Shown here one piece after another: positions 35,120-44,791 of a stretch of DNA of 64,000 nt. The stretch spans positions 1 to 64,000 of the forward strand of contig CALVSO010000006.1 in assembly GCA_944359055.1 (NCBI GenBank), read 5' to 3'. Below the pieces are notes generated by a model. It was not told where the DNA came from. It made no database searches and saw only the letters and a list, made by a program, of their open reading frames with translations. Every line of letters starts with the position of its first letter. Position 1 is the stretch's first letter. The translations under genes were made by a program, and so were the position numbers. The DNA is from an uncultured Bacilli bacterium (GTDB lineage Bacteria; Bacillota_I; Bacilli_A; RF39; UBA660).

Positions 35120-36442
35120 ATGATAGGATTATTAGAGGACAAAAGAACAGAGTTTAAAGTGAAGATTACAGATAGTCTTGAAAGAGAAGTTATTGCATTT
35201 TTAAATACGGATGGTGGTAATATATTTATTGGTGTTGATGATAAAGGAAATATTCAGGGAAATTTAGGAAATATAGATTTATTGCAAAGAACAATAAAGG
35301 ATAGATTAAAGGATAATATTATGCCTTCAACATTAGGACTATTTGATGTTGTTGTAAATGAAAAAGATGGAAAAAAGTATATACAAATTGTTATAGCAAA
35401 AGGAAATGAAAGACCATATTATTTAAGAGGTATGGGTATGAATCCAGATAGTTGTTTTATTAGAATTGGGTCTTCAGTTGAAAGTATGAATAGCGAAACA
35501 ATTCTTAGTTTATTTTCTAAAAGAACAAGAAATTCGTTAAAAAACATCAAATCGCCTAAACAAGATTTAGAATTTAAAACATTGAAAATTTATTACCAAG
35601 AAAGTGGTTATGAGATAAATGACAACTTTTTAAAAAAATTAGATTTATATGATGATAATAATGAATTTAATTATATAGCATATTTACTTTCAGACAACAA
35701 TAATATTTCTGTTCAATTTGCAAAATATGAAGGAGATGATGTTTATAATTTAATAGAAAATGAAGATTTTGGTTTTTGTTCATTAATAAAAATAACAGAT
35801 AATATTTTGAACAAAATTATGTTAGAAAATAAAACTTATACCAAAATTGAAACTCCAACTAGAAAAGAAATAAAGATGTATGATTATAGTGCTGTAAAGG
35901 AACTAATAACAAATGCTTTAGTTCATAATGATTGGTGTAATGGATATTCTCCAAAGTTTGAAATGTTCAGTAATAAATTAGTTATTTCATCTAACGGTGG
36001 AATTCAAGAAGGAATATCACAAGAAGAATTTTTAGAAGGTTTTTCTAATCCTAGAAATCCCGAATTGATGAGAATTTTTAGAGATTTAAATTTTGTTGAG
36101 CAACTTGGCACAGGAATACAAAGAGTTTTAAAAACATATAATAAAAATATATTTGAATTTTTTCCTAATCATATACGTGTGACAGTACCATTTAATAAAA
36201 ATGAATTTAAAGAAAATTTAGTTTCTTCAACTAATATCATAACGCAAAATCTTAATAATCTTCAAAAGTCTATTATAAAACTTATTATGGATAAGCCTGA
36301 TATTACACAAGAAGAACTAGCAAGATTATTAGATGTAAATAAAAGAACAATAATAAGAAATTTTAAAGTTTTACTTGATGAAAAATATATAGAAAGAGTT
36401 GGAGCAAACAAGAATGGATATTGGAAAATAAACAATTTATAA
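35120..36442 (+). CDS. AlbA_2 / HATPase_c_4 / winged-helix protein
   Basis: The 440-aa protein has an N-terminal Schlafen-type AlbA_2 domain (TEFKVKI, EVIAFLNTDGGNIFIGVDD, CFIRIGSS; residues about 8-130). A HATPase_c_4-like part follows at about 255-350 (VKELITNALVHNDW, NPELMRIFRDLNFVEQLGTG), then a C-terminal winged helix (TQEELARLLDVNKRTIIRNF). Such proteins are annotated as ATP-binding transcriptional regulators; targets are mostly unknown. It is the only gene between two copies of the valS 3' end, so it is probably acquired cargo. SD GGAGG is 10 nt before ATG. Confidence 0.85.
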   Translation: MIGLLEDKRTEFKVKITDSLEREVIAFLNTDGGNIFIGVDDKGNIQGNLGNIDLLQRTIKDRLKDNIMPSTLGLFDVVVNEKDGKKYIQIVIAKGNERPYYLRGMGMNPDSCFIRIGSSVESMNSETILSLFSKRTRNSLKNIKSPKQDLEFKTLKIYYQESGYEINDNFLKKLDLYDDNNEFNYIAYLLSDNNNISVQFAKYEGDDVYNLIENEDFGFCSLIKITDNILNKIMLENKTYTKIETPTRKEIKMYDYSAVKELITNALVHNDWCNGYSPKFEMFSNKLVISSNGGIQEGISQEEFLEGFSNPRNPELMRIFRDLNFVEQLGTGIQRVLKTYNKNIFEFFPNHIRVTVPFNKNEFKENLVSSTNIITQNLNNLQKSIIKLIMDKPDITQEELARLLDVNKRTIIRNFKVLLDEKYIERVGANKNGYWKINNL

Positions 36443-36502
36443 AAAATATAAATTTATTAAAAATGTAAGTATAGAATTTTTGGCGTGTAGTAAAATTTTA
36501 TA

Positions 36503-36748
36503 AAAATAGATATTAATTTTGATAATGATATTGTTTCTATTTATTATGATGGTAGTTTAACCGAAGAAGAAAAACAATTATTAATTAAAGAAAAAGATAG
36601 ATTAATTAACTCTATTGAAAGAAGAAAAAAATTATTATCTAATCAAGGATATATTAATAAAGCACCTAAACAAATAGTTGAAAATGAAAAGAATAGTTTA
36701 CTTAAAGATGAAAAAGATTTAGAATTGATAATTGAAAAATTAAAATAG
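36503..36748 (+). pseudogene. Detached valS 3' end (82 codons)
   Basis: Right copy of the 246-bp repeat: the last 81 codons plus stop of valS without a start codon or SD. It differs from 34782-35027 at four positions, all synonymous (including TAA to TAG). The 5' boundary of homology is sharp at 36503, and homology ends at the stop codon. The flanking 36443-36502 and 36749-36785 hold no gene; TTTTACCTA and TAGGTAAAA around 36760-36790 form an inverted repeat. Confidence 0.95.
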
Positions 36749-36802
36749 TTCACATATTTTACCTAATTTTGCTCAAAATATAGGTAAAAGGTGGTGAAAT
36801 TG

Positions 36803-37192
36803 ATGAAAAAAGGTTTTACATTAATCGAGTTGTTAGCTGTAATTGTTATTTTAGCAATTGTAGCTTTAATTGCAACACCAATTATATTAGATGTTGTAGA
36901 AGATGCTCGTAAAAGTGCTGCTGCATCTGAAGCTAATATGATTGTAAGTGGAATTAATACTTTTTGTGCTACTGCTGAAATGAAAGCTCAAATTGATGAT
37001 GAGTATACTGATATATGTGCCGATGGTGTAACAACAAGTGAAGTACCAAATATGGTAAGTATGGGTAATGCTACATTAGAAGGAAATCCTACATATGAAG
37101 GCGGAAGAGTAACTGCAATTACTGTTATAAGTAATAATTATAAAGTTGTTATGACTGGAGGAGTATGGGCAGATCCAACAAAGTCAGAATAA
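36803..37192 (+). CDS. Prepilin-like protein (type IV pilin/pseudopilin)
   Basis: The 129-aa protein has the class III signal MKKG/FTLIELLAVIVILAI with the processing Gly and Glu5, then the N-terminal pilin helix and a small Cys-containing outer domain (CATAEM, DICADG). ATG 36803 is set by SD GGTGGTGA; the ORF can be extended 4 codons upstream to a GTG inside the SD. A close paralogue follows at 37290. No pilus assembly or prepilin peptidase gene is in the window. Confidence 0.88.
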   Translation: MKKGFTLIELLAVIVILAIVALIATPIILDVVEDARKSAAASEANMIVSGINTFCATAEMKAQIDDEYTDICADGVTTSEVPNMVSMGNATLEGNPTYEGGRVTAITVISNNYKVVMTGGVWADPTKSE

Positions 37193-37227
37193 TATTTTGA
37201 CTTTTTTCATTTAATTTACATAATTAA

Positions 37228-37256
37228 TTGACTTAAATAAAAAAACAAGGTATAAT
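37228..37256 (+). promoter_or_regulatory. SigA promoter of the second prepilin gene
   Basis: TTGACT (37228-37233), 17-nt spacer, TATAAT (37251-37256). Strong consensus match. Confidence 0.85.
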
Positions 37257-37289
37257 GTAAATAGTTAGAAAAGTAAGGTGGTGAGATTA

Positions 37290-37694
37290 ATGAAAAAAGG
37301 TTTTACTTTAATCGAATTGTTAGCAGTTATTATCATTTTAGCAATCGTAGCTTTAATCGCAACACCTATTATTTTAGATGTTGTAGAAGATGCTAGAAAA
37401 TCAGCTGCTAAATCAGAAACTAGTATGATTTTAAGTGGTATTCAAAGTTACTGTGCTACTGAAGAAATGAAAGTTCAAATGAATACTTTAGAAGGACAAC
37501 CTAAATGTTCTGGTAAATCTACAATTACTAAAGCAGATGTAGCAAAAATGGTAAATTTAGGAAATGCTGATGTAACTGATGTAACTGTGTCAGATGGAAA
37601 ATATTCTTTCTCTGTACTTTCAAATGGTTACAAATATGTTGTTTCAGGTAGTGTAATTCCAGAATCTGGAACTAAAACTACTGCACTTCAATAG
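37290..37694 (+). CDS. Prepilin-like protein, paralogue of the preceding gene
   Basis: The 134-aa protein shares the first 35 or so residues with its neighbour almost exactly (TLIELLAVIIILAIVALIAT, ILDVVEDARKSAA). The outer domain has again two Cys (YCATEEM, KCSGK). It diverges towards the C-terminus. It has its own strong promoter and a terminator, and SD AGGTGG before ATG 37290. A duplicate-and-diverge pair of major or minor pilins. Confidence 0.88.
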   Translation: MKKGFTLIELLAVIIILAIVALIATPIILDVVEDARKSAAKSETSMILSGIQSYCATEEMKVQMNTLEGQPKCSGKSTITKADVAKMVNLGNADVTDVTVSDGKYSFSVLSNGYKYVVSGSVIPESGTKTTALQ

Positions 37695-37707
37695 TAAAAA
37701 TAAAATT

Positions 37708-37732
37708 GCTTCACAATTTGTGAAGCTTTTTT
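37708..37732 (+). terminator. Terminator of the prepilin gene
   Basis: GCTTCAC/GTGAAGC stem, 5-nt loop, seven T. Confidence 0.9.
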
Positions 37733-37751
37733 AATATAAAGGAGTTTTATT

Positions 37752-40112
37752 ATGAAAAAACAGTTGTTAGCTTTCTTATTACCTTTTGGTTGCTTATTTA
37801 TTTTATTTATAATAAATGGTTTTATATTTGGTGAAAACTCTATTTTATATAGCGATTCACAATATCAGTATTATCAAACATTTATTTATTTAAAACAATT
37901 ATTAAATAATCATTCATTGTATTCTTTTCAAATTGGATTAGGTAGTTCAATGATAGCAACCATTGCTTATTATTTAAGTTCAATAACTAATTTATTTGTT
38001 TGTTTTTTTGATAATATTGAATTATTTTTAATCATAACAGTGTTAATTAAAATAAGTTTATGTGGATTAACTATGTATAACTATTTAAAATATAATTATA
38101 AAAGTAAATATATATTTATTTTTTCTACTGCATATGCTTTATCTTTTTATAGTTTAGCAAATTATTTTCAATTTATGTGGTTAGATGCGTATTTTTTAAG
38201 TCCGTTGTTATTATTAGGTATTGATAAAATAATTAAAGAAAAAAAATATTTATTATATGGAGTTACTTTATTTTTAATTATATTGTCTAATTATTATATG
38301 GGATATATGTGTTGTTTATTTGCTTTATTATATTTTATATATAAATATTTATTAAGTAATAAAGATAAAAGAAGTATTAAAATATTTATAATAGTTTCCA
38401 TCTTATTTGGTTTAATGACTATGTTTATACATATACCTAATTTATTAGAATTATTTAAAATAGAAAGAGATAGTGCTAAAGACTATTTGTTTAATACAGA
38501 TATACTGGGCATATTATCTAAATTATTTGTTGGTTCTAATGTTGAAGGTGGTATACTAAACTATCATCACCCATATCTTTATATTGGAATATTTAATATA
38601 ATTTTATTATTATTTTACTTTGTTAATAAAAAAATAAATAAAAAAGAAAAAATATTATCAAGTATATTTATTTTAATCTTAATTTTAAATATAGTTTTTG
38701 TACCTTTTGATAATTTTTGGCATGCACTTTCATCTCCAATTGGTTACAACTTTAGGTACGTATATTTATTTAATATATTTATAATTAGTATTTGTTTTAA
38801 GTCATTTATTAATATAAAAGATATAGATAAAATTTGGTATTATATATCATTTTTAATATTTTTATTGATAAGTGAATTAGTAATTTTAAGAGATATAATG
38901 AATTATATTAATATTTATATCAGTGTTATATTATTTTTAATATATTTGATTATTTTTAAAAGTAATAATAAAGATATAAAAATATTATTTATTATTTTAG
39001 CTATATCTGAATTATTTTTTAATGGATATACAATATTTGAAAGGTATGAATTTTCAACAAAAACCTATTTAAATAATATTTATTTAGAAAAAGAAAATAT
39101 TTTAGATGATATTAATGATAATTCCTTTTATCGTTTAGAATTTTTTAATAGGTTTGGTTTTAATGATCCGTTGACTTATGGTTATTATGGCGCTAGTGGA
39201 TGGTTTTCTAGTGCGTATTTAAATAAAGATTTTTATGATAAAATAGTATATAATACAAATAATAATATGCTTGGTTATAATAATTATTTAGTATTAGATA
39301 GTTTATTTAATATTAAATATGTTGTTTCGTTAAATGAACTAAAACATTATGATTTAATTAGTACTAACAAAATATCAGCTTATTCAGAATCTTTTTATGG
39401 AATGGATTATTATGATAGCTATTTGTATAAAAATCAATACAGTTTAAGCTTAGGTTATATGGTATCTAATAAAATAAAAGAAAATTTTGAATGTAATAAT
39501 CCTTTTGATTGTCAAAATAAAATAATTAATAATATGACAAATACAAATAATAAAGTTTATTATGAACAAATTTTAGATGAAGATTTTAAATTAAAAAATC
39601 AAGATTTTTATTTGTTGCCAAATATAAATAATTTTAACAACAATCAAAATTATCAACTTTGTGTAAATTTTAAATGTTTTAAATTAGAAGATAATGTTAA
39701 TCGCAGTTTATTTTTTGAAAATAATTTTGATAGTATTGAAATAACAAAAGAAAATATTAATGATATTTATTTAGCGTACTTCAATTTTGATGAATTTATA
39801 AATAAATATAATATTTTAAAAAATAATCAATTAAATATAACTAGTTTTAAAGAAAATTATATTAAAGGTAATATTAATGTTGATGATAATAATGTCTTAT
39901 TTTTAAGCATTCCTTATGATAATGGATTTAAAATATTAGTTGATAACAAAGAAGTTGATTATTATAAAGTTATTGATAATTTTATTGGACTAGATTTGGA
40001 AAAAGGTTATCACGATATAGAAATTATTTATGAAGTAAAAGGATTTAAGTTAGGATTATTTGTAAGTTTATTATCATTAATTACATTTATACTTATAAGA
40101 AAACACTTATAA
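37752..40112 (+). CDS. YfhO-family multi-span membrane protein
   Basis: The 786-aa protein has about 12 spans in the first 430 residues and a large outer C-terminal domain, ending in a last span. The first loop SDSQYQYYQTFIYLK and later SLGYMVS, with NGFKILVDNKEVDYYKV near the end, match YfhO proteins. These are GT-C-fold relatives linked to glycosylation of lipoteichoic acid or lipoproteins in Bacillus and Listeria. The SD (AAAGGAG) is strong. The acceptor here is unknown. Confidence 0.85.
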   Translation: MKKQLLAFLLPFGCLFILFIINGFIFGENSILYSDSQYQYYQTFIYLKQLLNNHSLYSFQIGLGSSMIATIAYYLSSITNLFVCFFDNIELFLIITVLIKISLCGLTMYNYLKYNYKSKYIFIFSTAYALSFYSLANYFQFMWLDAYFLSPLLLLGIDKIIKEKKYLLYGVTLFLIILSNYYMGYMCCLFALLYFIYKYLLSNKDKRSIKIFIIVSILFGLMTMFIHIPNLLELFKIERDSAKDYLFNTDILGILSKLFVGSNVEGGILNYHHPYLYIGIFNIILLLFYFVNKKINKKEKILSSIFILILILNIVFVPFDNFWHALSSPIGYNFRYVYLFNIFIISICFKSFINIKDIDKIWYYISFLIFLLISELVILRDIMNYINIYISVILFLIYLIIFKSNNKDIKILFIILAISELFFNGYTIFERYEFSTKTYLNNIYLEKENILDDINDNSFYRLEFFNRFGFNDPLTYGYYGASGWFSSAYLNKDFYDKIVYNTNNNMLGYNNYLVLDSLFNIKYVVSLNELKHYDLISTNKISAYSESFYGMDYYDSYLYKNQYSLSLGYMVSNKIKENFECNNPFDCQNKIINNMTNTNNKVYYEQILDEDFKLKNQDFYLLPNINNFNNNQNYQLCVNFKCFKLEDNVNRSLFFENNFDSIEITKENINDIYLAYFNFDEFINKYNILKNNQLNITSFKENYIKGNINVDDNNVLFLSIPYDNGFKILVDNKEVDYYKVIDNFIGLDLEKGYHDIEIIYEVKGFKLGLFVSLLSLITFILIRKHL

Positions 40113-40119
40113 GTTTTTT
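40091..40119 (+). terminator. Terminator of the YfhO-like gene
   Basis: ACTTATAAG/CTTATAAGT stem, AAAACA loop and T-run. It overlaps the last codons of the gene. Same stem as the valS terminator. Confidence 0.85.
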
Positions 40120-40120
40120 C

Positions 40121-40149
40121 TTGTAAATATATATTTTTTAATATATAAT
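40121..40149 (+). promoter_or_regulatory. SigA promoter of lepA
   Basis: TTGTAA (40121-40126), 17-nt spacer, TATAAT (40144-40149). The SD GGTGAT begins 7 nt later and ATG is at 40167. Confidence 0.7.
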
Positions 40150-40166
40150 ATTATTGGTGATTAGAC

Positions 40167-41954
40167 ATGAAACAAGAAAACATCCGAAATTTTTCTATTA
40201 TTGCTCATATAGATCATGGTAAAAGTACTTTAGCTGATAGAATATTAGAAGTAACTGGTGCGATTACTGATAGAGAAAAACAAGATCAATTATTAGATAA
40301 CATGGATTTAGAAAGAGAAAGAGGAATAACAATTAAGTTAAATGCGGTTCAATTAAAATATAAAGATTATGTGTTGCATTTAATTGATACACCTGGGCAT
40401 GTTGATTTTAATTATGAAGTATCAAGATCATTAGCTGCTTGTGAAGGCGCTATATTAGTCGTTGATGCTGCTCAAGGAATTGAAGCTCAAACTTTAGCTA
40501 ATCTTTATTTAGCTTTAGATTCTAATTTAACTATTATTCCAGTTATCAATAAAATAGATTTACCTAATGCTGATATAGAAAAAGTAACTAAAGAATTAGA
40601 AGAAACATTAGGTTTTAATAAAAATGAAATTATTTTAACTTCTGCAAAAAATGGAATTGGTATAAAAGAATTAGTTGAAGAGATAGTAAATAAAGTACCA
40701 AGTCCAAAAGGAGATATAAATAAACCATTACAAGCATTAATATTTGATAGTTTTTATGATGCATATCGTGGTGTTGTAGTATTAATTAGAATAGTAAATG
40801 GTAAAGTAAAAGTAGGAGATAGAATAAAATTAATGGCTACTAATAAGATAGAAGAAGTAGTTGAATTAGGTGTTAATACTCCTAAAGAAGTTAAAAAAAC
40901 AGAGTTAGTAGCTGGTGAAGTTGGGTATTTATGTGCTTCAATTAAAGATATATCTGATATAAAAGTAGGAGATACAATTACTTTAGAAAGTAATCCTGCT
41001 AGTGATATATTACCTGGTTATAAGCCAATGAAGCCGATGGTATTTTCAGGAATATATCCAATTGAAACATCAAAATATCCTGATTTAAGAGAAGCATTAG
41101 AAAAATTAAAATTAAATGATGCATCACTTGAATTTACGCCAGAAACATCTAAAGCATTAGGTTTTGGATTTAGATGTGGCTTTTTAGGATTATTACATTT
41201 AGAAATAATTAAAGAAAGAATTGAAAGAGAGTTTAATATCAACTTAATTGTTACTAGTCCATCAGTTATATATGAAGTAGAATTAACTGATAATACAATT
41301 ATTAATATAGATAGTCCAAGTAAAATGCCTGATAAAGTTAGAATTAAAGATATAAAAGAACCTTATATTAGAACTTCCATTTTCGTGCCTTCTAATTACA
41401 TTGGACCTATAATGGAATTGTGTCAAGATAAAAGAGGTAATTATATATCAATGGAATATATTGATAAAACAAGAGTTAATATTCATTATGAAATACCATT
41501 ATCAGAAATAGTTTATGATTTTTTTGATAGGTTAAAAAGTATTTCTAAAGGTTATGCTTCATTTGATTATGAATTGATAGGCTATAAATCAAGTGATTTA
41601 GTTAAGATGGATATATTATTAAATGGTGAAGTAGTAGATGCTTTAAGTGTCATAGTTCATAAAGATTTTGCTTATAAACGAGGTAAAAATATTGTTGAAA
41701 CATTAAGAAAAATGATTCCAAGACAACAATTTGAGGTTCCTGTTCAAGCAAGTATTAGTAATAAAGTAATAGCAAGAGAAACTATTAAGGCTGTAAGAAA
41801 AGATGTTTTAGCTAAGTGTTATGGTGGAGATGTTTCAAGAAAAAGAAAATTATTAGAAAAACAAAAAGAAGGTAAAAAAAGAATGAAAATGGTGGGTAGA
41901 GTAGAAATTCCTGAAGAAGCCTTCTTAGCTGTTTTAAAAGTTGATGAAGATTGA
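40167..41954 (+). CDS. lepA: Elongation factor 4 (LepA)
   Basis: The 595-aa translational GTPase has G1 [10 protein letters not shown]2 RGIT, G3 DTPGH, G4 NKID and the LepA-specific C-terminal domain ([23 protein letters not shown]). It promotes ribosome back-translocation or 30S maturation. Followed by spoIIID and hemW; lepA-hemW neighbourhood is typical of Firmicutes. Confidence 0.98.
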   Translation: MKQENIRNFSIIAHIDHGKSTLADRILEVTGAITDREKQDQLLDNMDLERERGITIKLNAVQLKYKDYVLHLIDTPGHVDFNYEVSRSLAACEGAILVVDAAQGIEAQTLANLYLALDSNLTIIPVINKIDLPNADIEKVTKELEETLGFNKNEIILTSAKNGIGIKELVEEIVNKVPSPKGDINKPLQALIFDSFYDAYRGVVVLIRIVNGKVKVGDRIKLMATNKIEEVVELGVNTPKEVKKTELVAGEVGYLCASIKDISDIKVGDTITLESNPASDILPGYKPMKPMVFSGIYPIETSKYPDLREALEKLKLNDASLEFTPETSKALGFGFRCGFLGLLHLEIIKERIEREFNINLIVTSPSVIYEVELTDNTIINIDSPSKMPDKVRIKDIKEPYIRTSIFVPSNYIGPIMELCQDKRGNYISMEYIDKTRVNIHYEIPLSEIVYDFFDRLKSISKGYASFDYELIGYKSSDLVKMDILLNGEVVDALSVIVHKDFAYKRGKNIVETLRKMIPRQQFEVPVQASISNKVIARETIKAVRKDVLAKCYGGDVSRKRKLLEKQKEGKKRMKMVGRVEIPEEAFLAVLKVDED

Positions 41955-41978
41955 CAAATATAAAAATAAGCGTATAAT
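41951..41978 (+). promoter_or_regulatory. SigA-like promoter of spoIIID
   Basis: TTGACA (41951-41956), 16-nt spacer, TATAAT (41973-41978), overlapping the lepA stop. It is nearly perfect for the vegetative sigma factor, which is unexpected for spoIIID (SigE-dependent in Bacillus). Confidence 0.65.
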
Positions 41979-42003
41979 ATCGTTTTCAAGGGGGGAAACA
42001 AAT

Positions 42004-42258
42004 ATGATTAAACATATTGAAGTTTATGCTCGAACATTAAGAGAGGCGAATTATATACTTGAAACAAGATCAACGCTTAGACAAACCGCTAAAATGTTTG
42101 GTGTAAGTAAAAGTGTTGTTCATAGAGATATTAAAATTATATTAGCAGAGTGTGATAAAATTTTATATGATCAAGTTCAATTAATATTAAAAGAAAATAT
42201 AAACTTGGGCCAAATTAAAGGTGGCGAAAGTACTAAACAAAAACACTTAAAAAAATAA
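42004..42258 (+). CDS. spoIIID: Sporulation transcription regulator SpoIIID
   Basis: The 84-aa DNA-binding protein has a helix-turn-helix (LRQTAKMFGVSKSVVHRDIK) and the basic C-terminal motif IKGGESTKQKHLKK, which matches GGEATK...K of Bacillus SpoIIID. SpoIIID switches mother-cell transcription between SigE and SigK. ATG 42004 is set by a G-rich SD (AAGGGGGGA); the frame extends upstream into lepA without an SD. Located between lepA and hemW. Confidence 0.92.
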   Translation: MIKHIEVYARTLREANYILETRSTLRQTAKMFGVSKSVVHRDIKIILAECDKILYDQVQLILKENINLGQIKGGESTKQKHLKK

Positions 42259-42267
42259 GTGTTTTTT
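42241..42267 (+). terminator. Terminator of spoIIID
   Basis: AAACACTTA/TAAGTGTTT stem, AAAAAA loop, T-run; overlaps the end of the gene. Confidence 0.85.
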
Positions 42268-42290
42268 GTTATAATAAATGTGGTGATTTT

Positions 42291-43364
42291 ATGTCAATTT
42301 ATATTCATATTCCATTTTGTAGTAATATTTGTTCTTATTGTGATTTTGCTAAATTTTATTATAATTCTAATTGGGTAGATAATTATTTATTATCTTTGGA
42401 AACAGAAATCAAACTAAATTATAAAGGAGAAGTAGTTGATACTATTTATATAGGTGGTGGAACACCAACAGTATTAAATTTAAATCAATTAGAAAAATTA
42501 TTAAAATTAACTAATTTATTTAAAAAAAATAATGTTGAATTTACTGTAGAAACTAATGTCGATTTGTCATTAGACAAAATAAAATTATTAAAACAATATG
42601 GCGTTAATAGAATAAGTATTGGTGTACAAACAGTAAATCCTAAATATTTAAAATTCTTAAATAGAAATCATACTAAAGAAGAAGTTATAAATTTAATCAA
42701 TTTATTAAAGCAATACAATTTCAATATTAATGTTGATTTAATATATGCAATACCAAATCAAACATTGGAAGAATTAAATGAAGATTTAGATTTTATTTTA
42801 AGTTTAGATGTTAATCATATATCAACTTATTCATTAATAATTGAACCTCATACAAAATTATATATTGATAATGTTTCTAATATTGATGAAGATTTAGATT
42901 ATGAAATGTATAAATTAATTAATAAAAAGTTAAATAAATATCATCATTATGAAATAAGTAATTTTGCTAAAAAAAATTATGAATCAAAACATAATTTAGT
43001 TTATTGGAATAACTTAAATTATTATGGCTTTGGTTTAGGTGCTTCTGGTTATATAGATAATATTAGATATGATAATACAAGATCATATAATAATTATATA
43101 AATGGCGATTATGTATTAGAAAAACATGAATTAGATTTAAATGAAACTATATCTAATGAATTTATTTTAGGCTTAAGAAAAGTAGATGGTATTGATATTA
43201 ATGAATTTTATAAGAAATATAATATAGAAATTACAAGCATAGATATTGTAAAACAATTGTTAAAAGAAAATAAATTGATTTTAACTGATAAATTAAAAAT
43301 AAATCCTAAATATATTTATATTTCTAACACTATTTTAGTTAATTTTATTGACTTAAAAATATAA
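42291..43364 (+). CDS. hemW: HemW-type radical SAM heme chaperone
   Basis: The 357-aa radical SAM protein has CSNICSYCDF (CX3CX2C, about residues 9-18), GGGTPT (SAM-binding) and TIEPHTKL-like IIEPHTKLY. HemW inserts heme into respiratory proteins and is often misnamed coproporphyrinogen oxidase. TATAAT at 42270-42275 lies 15 nt before ATG with SD GGTGAT between. Confidence 0.9.
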   Translation: MSIYIHIPFCSNICSYCDFAKFYYNSNWVDNYLLSLETEIKLNYKGEVVDTIYIGGGTPTVLNLNQLEKLLKLTNLFKKNNVEFTVETNVDLSLDKIKLLKQYGVNRISIGVQTVNPKYLKFLNRNHTKEEVINLINLLKQYNFNINVDLIYAIPNQTLEELNEDLDFILSLDVNHISTYSLIIEPHTKLYIDNVSNIDEDLDYEMYKLINKKLNKYHHYEISNFAKKNYESKHNLVYWNNLNYYGFGLGASGYIDNIRYDNTRSYNNYINGDYVLEKHELDLNETISNEFILGLRKVDGIDINEFYKKYNIEITSIDIVKQLLKENKLILTDKLKINPKYIYISNTILVNFIDLKI

Positions 43365-43393
43365 TTAATATAATATTTAATATAGGTGGTAGT

Positions 43394-44791
43394 ATGAAAG
43401 TAGAATTATTAGGAATTAATGATAAAAATAAATTAGAAGAAAGAATAAAAGTTGTTTCGGCAGCTGGCAGATTATCTAGATATAATGGAACCGCTTTTGA
43501 AATTTTAGAAAAATTTAATGATTATGAAAAAAATTTAAGTTTAATTAAGAGAATAATTAGTATGGGACATGAATCAATAACTGATCATGATTATTTAGTA
43601 TTTGGTATTGAAAATGTTAGTCCAATTGTTGAACAAACAATTATTGAAGAAAGATTTTCTTCTTTTACCATAAAATCAAGAAGAGAAGTTAATTTTAGTC
43701 AAGTAGGTTATTATGTACCAACATTTAAAAATAAAAATGGAAACGTTCTTCAAAATCAAGATGAAATAAAAGAAAAATATCAAAGACATATGCAATTTTT
43801 ATTTGATTCATATCAAAAATTGGTTGATTTGGGAATTCCTATGGAAGATGCAAGATTTGTTTTACCATATTCTTATCATAGTAATATTATAATGGGTGTT
43901 GATGCTCATACTTTAAAGAAAATGATTTTAGAATATACAAAAGGTACTAAAAGTAATATTCCAGAAATAAAAGAATTTGGTGAAAAATTATATGAAGTAG
44001 TAAAGGAAAATGTTCCATATTATAAAGAAATTATTGATTTATCAGTTCCTACTACTGATAAAATAAAAGAGAAATTAGATTCTATAGTAGATAAGTCATA
44101 CGAAATTATTGATAAACCTATCTTAATTAATAGTTTTGAAAATATTGATCAAAATATAATAATAGCAGTACTTATAAGAAGATATCAATATTCATACGAC
44201 CAAGCTTTAAAAATATACGAAGAAAAATTAAAGGATAATGTTGAATTATGTCAAGAAATAATGTATGAAATTTATAATGGTGATCAAAAAGAATTGTCAC
44301 AAATTTCTTTTCAATTTCAAATTCCTATTTCTTTAGCTATTTTAACGCATATTACTAGACATAGAACTTATAATCCAATTATTCCAGATTTTGTACCAAT
44401 TCATGATTTATCTAAATATAAAACACCTAAAACAGTAAATAATAAATGTTTAGAATTATATAATGAAATATTTAATAAGAATTTGGAAGTTTATCAAGAA
44501 TTTAAAGAAATGGGAGTAAGAGAAGAGGATTTAGTGTATTTCCATTTAAGTGGCAATATGGTTAATATTTTAGTTAATATGGATGGTAAAACATTAGCTT
44601 GGATAACGCATTTAAGAACTTGTAATAAGGCACAATGGGAAATAAGAGATATTTTTAATGAAATAAGAAAACAAGTAAAAGATAAGTATCCTATTTATGG
44701 AACTATTTTAGGTCCTGATTGTGAAGTAAGAAAAATATGTAATGAAGGAAAAGAGTCTTGTGGAAAGATTAATGTATTGGTGAGAAAATGA
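43394..44791 (+). CDS. thyX: Long-form flavin-dependent thymidylate synthase ThyX
   Basis: The 465-aa protein is about twice the usual ThyX length and looks like two fused ThyX-type domains. The first half has SMGHESITDHDYLVF and SSFTIKSRREVNFSQ. The second has LTHITRHRTYNP (RHR of the ThyX motif, about residues 320-325), LSGNMVNIL and WITHLRTCNKAQWEIR. Chlamydial ThyX is also long. ThyX methylates dUMP using FAD and methylene-THF. It overlaps tmk by 4 nt, giving a dUMP to dTDP module. Promoter TATAAT at 43369-43374. Confidence 0.88.
   Translation: MKVELLGINDKNKLEERIKVVSAAGRLSRYNGTAFEILEKFNDYEKNLSLIKRIISMGHESITDHDYLVFGIENVSPIVEQTIIEERFSSFTIKSRREVNFSQVGYYVPTFKNKNGNVLQNQDEIKEKYQRHMQFLFDSYQKLVDLGIPMEDARFVLPYSYHSNIIMGVDAHTLKKMILEYTKGTKSNIPEIKEFGEKLYEVVKENVPYYKEIIDLSVPTTDKIKEKLDSIVDKSYEIIDKPILINSFENIDQNIIIAVLIRRYQYSYDQALKIYEEKLKDNVELCQEIMYEIYNGDQKELSQISFQFQIPISLAILTHITRHRTYNPIIPDFVPIHDLSKYKTPKTVNNKCLELYNEIFNKNLEVYQEFKEMGVREEDLVYFHLSGNMVNILVNMDGKTLAWITHLRTCNKAQWEIRDIFNEIRKQVKDKYPIYGTILGPDCEVRKICNEGKESCGKINVLVRK

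Noticed and set aside
35020-36760. Small prophage or integron at valS
   Set aside because: Only one gene lies between the repeats, with no integrase, excisionase, phage gene or attC-like site.
9735-41954. Mycoplasma-type code (TGA = Trp)
   Set aside because: tsaD, lepA and thyX end naturally at TGA with the next gene starting there, and Trp is encoded by TGG in all conserved motifs.
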